Assembly (NCBI RefSeq): GCF_002920615.1
Contig: NZ_PQSU01000031.1
Coordinates: 44,958 to 108,957 of the forward strand
Direction: 5' to 3'
Length of the DNA: 64,000 nt
Source of the DNA: Streptomyces sp. Ru62
Lineage (GTDB): Bacteria > Actinomycetota > Actinomycetes > Streptomycetales > Streptomycetaceae
In this document: positions 63,065 to 64,000 of the stretch, piece by piece
Layout of the letters: the number at the start of each line of letters is the position of its first letter
How positions within the stretch are numbered: position 1 is the stretch's first letter
Position numbers and translations under genes: made by a program
Notes under the pieces: model-generated
Told to the model about the DNA's origin: nothing
What the model saw: the letters and a program-made list of their open reading frames with translations, nothing else
Databases searched by the model: none

Positions 63065-64000
63065 CGCGCGGTCAACTCCGGTTCCGGGGATGGGACGTCG
63101 GGGTGGTGCAGGTCGAACGCCGGGGATTCGCTGCGGATCCGCGGCAGGGTGAGGAAGTTGTGCCGGGGCGGCGGGCAGGAGGTCGCCCACTCCAGCGAGC
63201 GGCCGTAGCCCCACGGGTCGTCCACGCCGACCGGCTTGCCGTACCTGGCCGTCTTCCAGACGTTGTAGAAGAACGGCAGCAGGGAAGAGCCGAGCAGGAA
63301 CGAGAAGATCGAGGACACCGTGTTGAGCGTGGTGAGCCCCTCGGCCGCGAGGTAGTCCGGAATCCGCCGCTGCATGCCCTCGGCGCCCAGCCAGTGCTGG
63401 ACCAGGAAGGTGCCGTGGAAGCCGGTGAACAGCGTCCAGAAGGTGATCTTGCCGAGACGCTCGTCGAGCATCTTGCCGGTCCACTTCGGCCACCAGAAGT
63501 GGAACCCGGCGAACATCGCGAAGACGACGGTGCCGAAGACCACGTAGTGGAAGTGGGCCACCACGAAGTACGAGTCGGAGACGTGGAAGTCGATGGGCGG
63601 GGAGGCGAGCATGACGCCGGTGAGCCCGCCGAAGACGAAGGTGATGAGGAAGCCCATCACCCAGAGCATCGGTGTCTCGAAGGACAGACTCCCCTTCCAC
63701 ATCGTGCCGATCCAGTTGAAGAACTTCACACCGGTCGGCACGGCGATCAGGAAGGTCATGAAGGAGAAGAACGGCAGCAGCACACCACCGGTGACGTACA
63801 TGTGGTGGGCCCACACCGTCACGGACAGACCGGCGATCGCGATGGTCGCGGCGATCAGACCCATGTAGCCGAACATCGGCTTGCGGGAGAACACCGGGAT
63901 CACTTCGCTGATGATGCCGAAGAACGGCAGCGCGATGATGTACACCTCTGGGTGGCCGAAGAACCAGAAGAGGTGTTGCCACAGCAGTGCGCCGCCGTTC
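63061..64000 (-). CDS. ctaD: Cytochrome c oxidase subunit I (3' part, cut by window end)
   Basis: The last 313 codons of the haem-copper oxidase catalytic subunit, the membrane protein that reduces oxygen and pumps protons. Seen are WQHLFWFFGHPEVYIIALP (the CuB His and the cross-linked Tyr), TVWAHHMYVTGG (two CuB His), the K-channel region FNWIGTMWKG and VAHFHYVVFG (haem ligands). The C-terminal region includes HWLGAEGMQRRIPDY and PWGYGRSLEWATSCPPPRHNF, usual for actinobacterial CtaD. Compared with a normal length near 570 residues, about 45% of the N-terminal side is missing because the window ends. No ctaC, ctaE or ctaF lies downstream; instead a small membrane protein overlaps its stop, so this may be a second ctaD copy outside the main oxidase operon. 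Confidence 0.96.
   Translation of the reverse strand, partial: NGGALLWQHLFWFFGHPEVYIIALPFFGIISEVIPVFSRKPMFGYMGLIAATIAIAGLSVTVWAHHMYVTGGVLLPFFSFMTFLIAVPTGVKFFNWIGTMWKGSLSFETPMLWVMGFLITFVFGGLTGVMLASPPIDFHVSDSYFVVAHFHYVVFGTVVFAMFAGFHFWWPKWTGKMLDERLGKITFWTLFTGFHGTFLVQHWLGAEGMQRRIPDYLAAEGLTTLNTVSSIFSFLLGSSLLPFFYNVWKTARYGKPVGVDDPWGYGRSLEWATSCPPPRHNFLTLPRIRSESPAFDLHHPDVPSPEPELTAR

Overview
The window looks like a Streptomyces chromosome segment. Base composition is very GC-rich, with strong G/C bias at third codon positions. GTG starts and apparently leaderless genes are frequent. It also carries a DUF6479-type membrane protein and a GAF/PAS/SpoIIE/HATPase phosphatase, both typical of that genus. 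The species cannot be named from sequence alone. No tRNA, rRNA, CRISPR array, insertion sequence or integrase was seen.

Bases 1-40106 are the end of a large non-ribosomal peptide synthetase (NRPS) cluster. Two giant plus-strand genes carry ten adenylation domains. The first is cut by the window start and holds A-T / C-A-T-E / C-A-T-E / C-A-T-E / C-A-T. The second holds C-A-T-E / C-A-T / C-A-T-E / C-A-T / C-A-T-E. Condensation-domain types agree with every E domain, so the order is probably colinear: at least ten residues with D-configuration at positions 2, 3, 4, 6, 8 and 10. Pocket residues read by eye give Thr at position 7, Val-like at 3 and 9, basic at 6 and 8, and two unassigned classes at 1/5/10 and 2/4. 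The last domain is an E domain and there is no thioesterase. Release would need an enzyme outside the window, plausibly a stand-alone penicillin-binding-protein-type thioesterase. An MbtH protein and a GNAT acetyltransferase follow, then a strong hairpin terminator. The first NRPS has an apparent single-base frameshift in its first A domain.

Bases 40456-45289 hold unrelated plus-strand genes: a multidomain PP2C phosphatase with an anti-sigma-type kinase domain, a 90-aa hypothetical, a DUF6479 protein, a 61-aa hypothetical, a 44-bp tandem repeat, and an orphan dTDP-glucose 4,6-dehydratase that ends in a perfect bidirectional terminator.

Bases 45332-53599 form a divergent metabolic unit. To the left are marR, an MFS exporter and an isochorismatase-like hydrolase. 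To the right are a GlcD/GlpC-type FAD-FeS oxidase, a mandelate racemase/enolase-superfamily enzyme, a short-chain dehydrogenase and a metallophosphoesterase. Tandem CAGT-type palindromes between them look like MarR operators covering both promoters.

Bases 53723-64000 hold a second GNAT, an XdhC-like protein, a TetM/OtrA-like ribosomal protection GTPase preceded by an overlapping leader ORF, a frameshifted small exported-protein remnant, a secreted beta-propeller protein divergent from a TetR regulator, a zinc alcohol dehydrogenase, a glycosyltransferase interrupted by an in-frame TGA, a small membrane protein, and the 3' part of cytochrome c oxidase subunit I (ctaD), cut by the window end.
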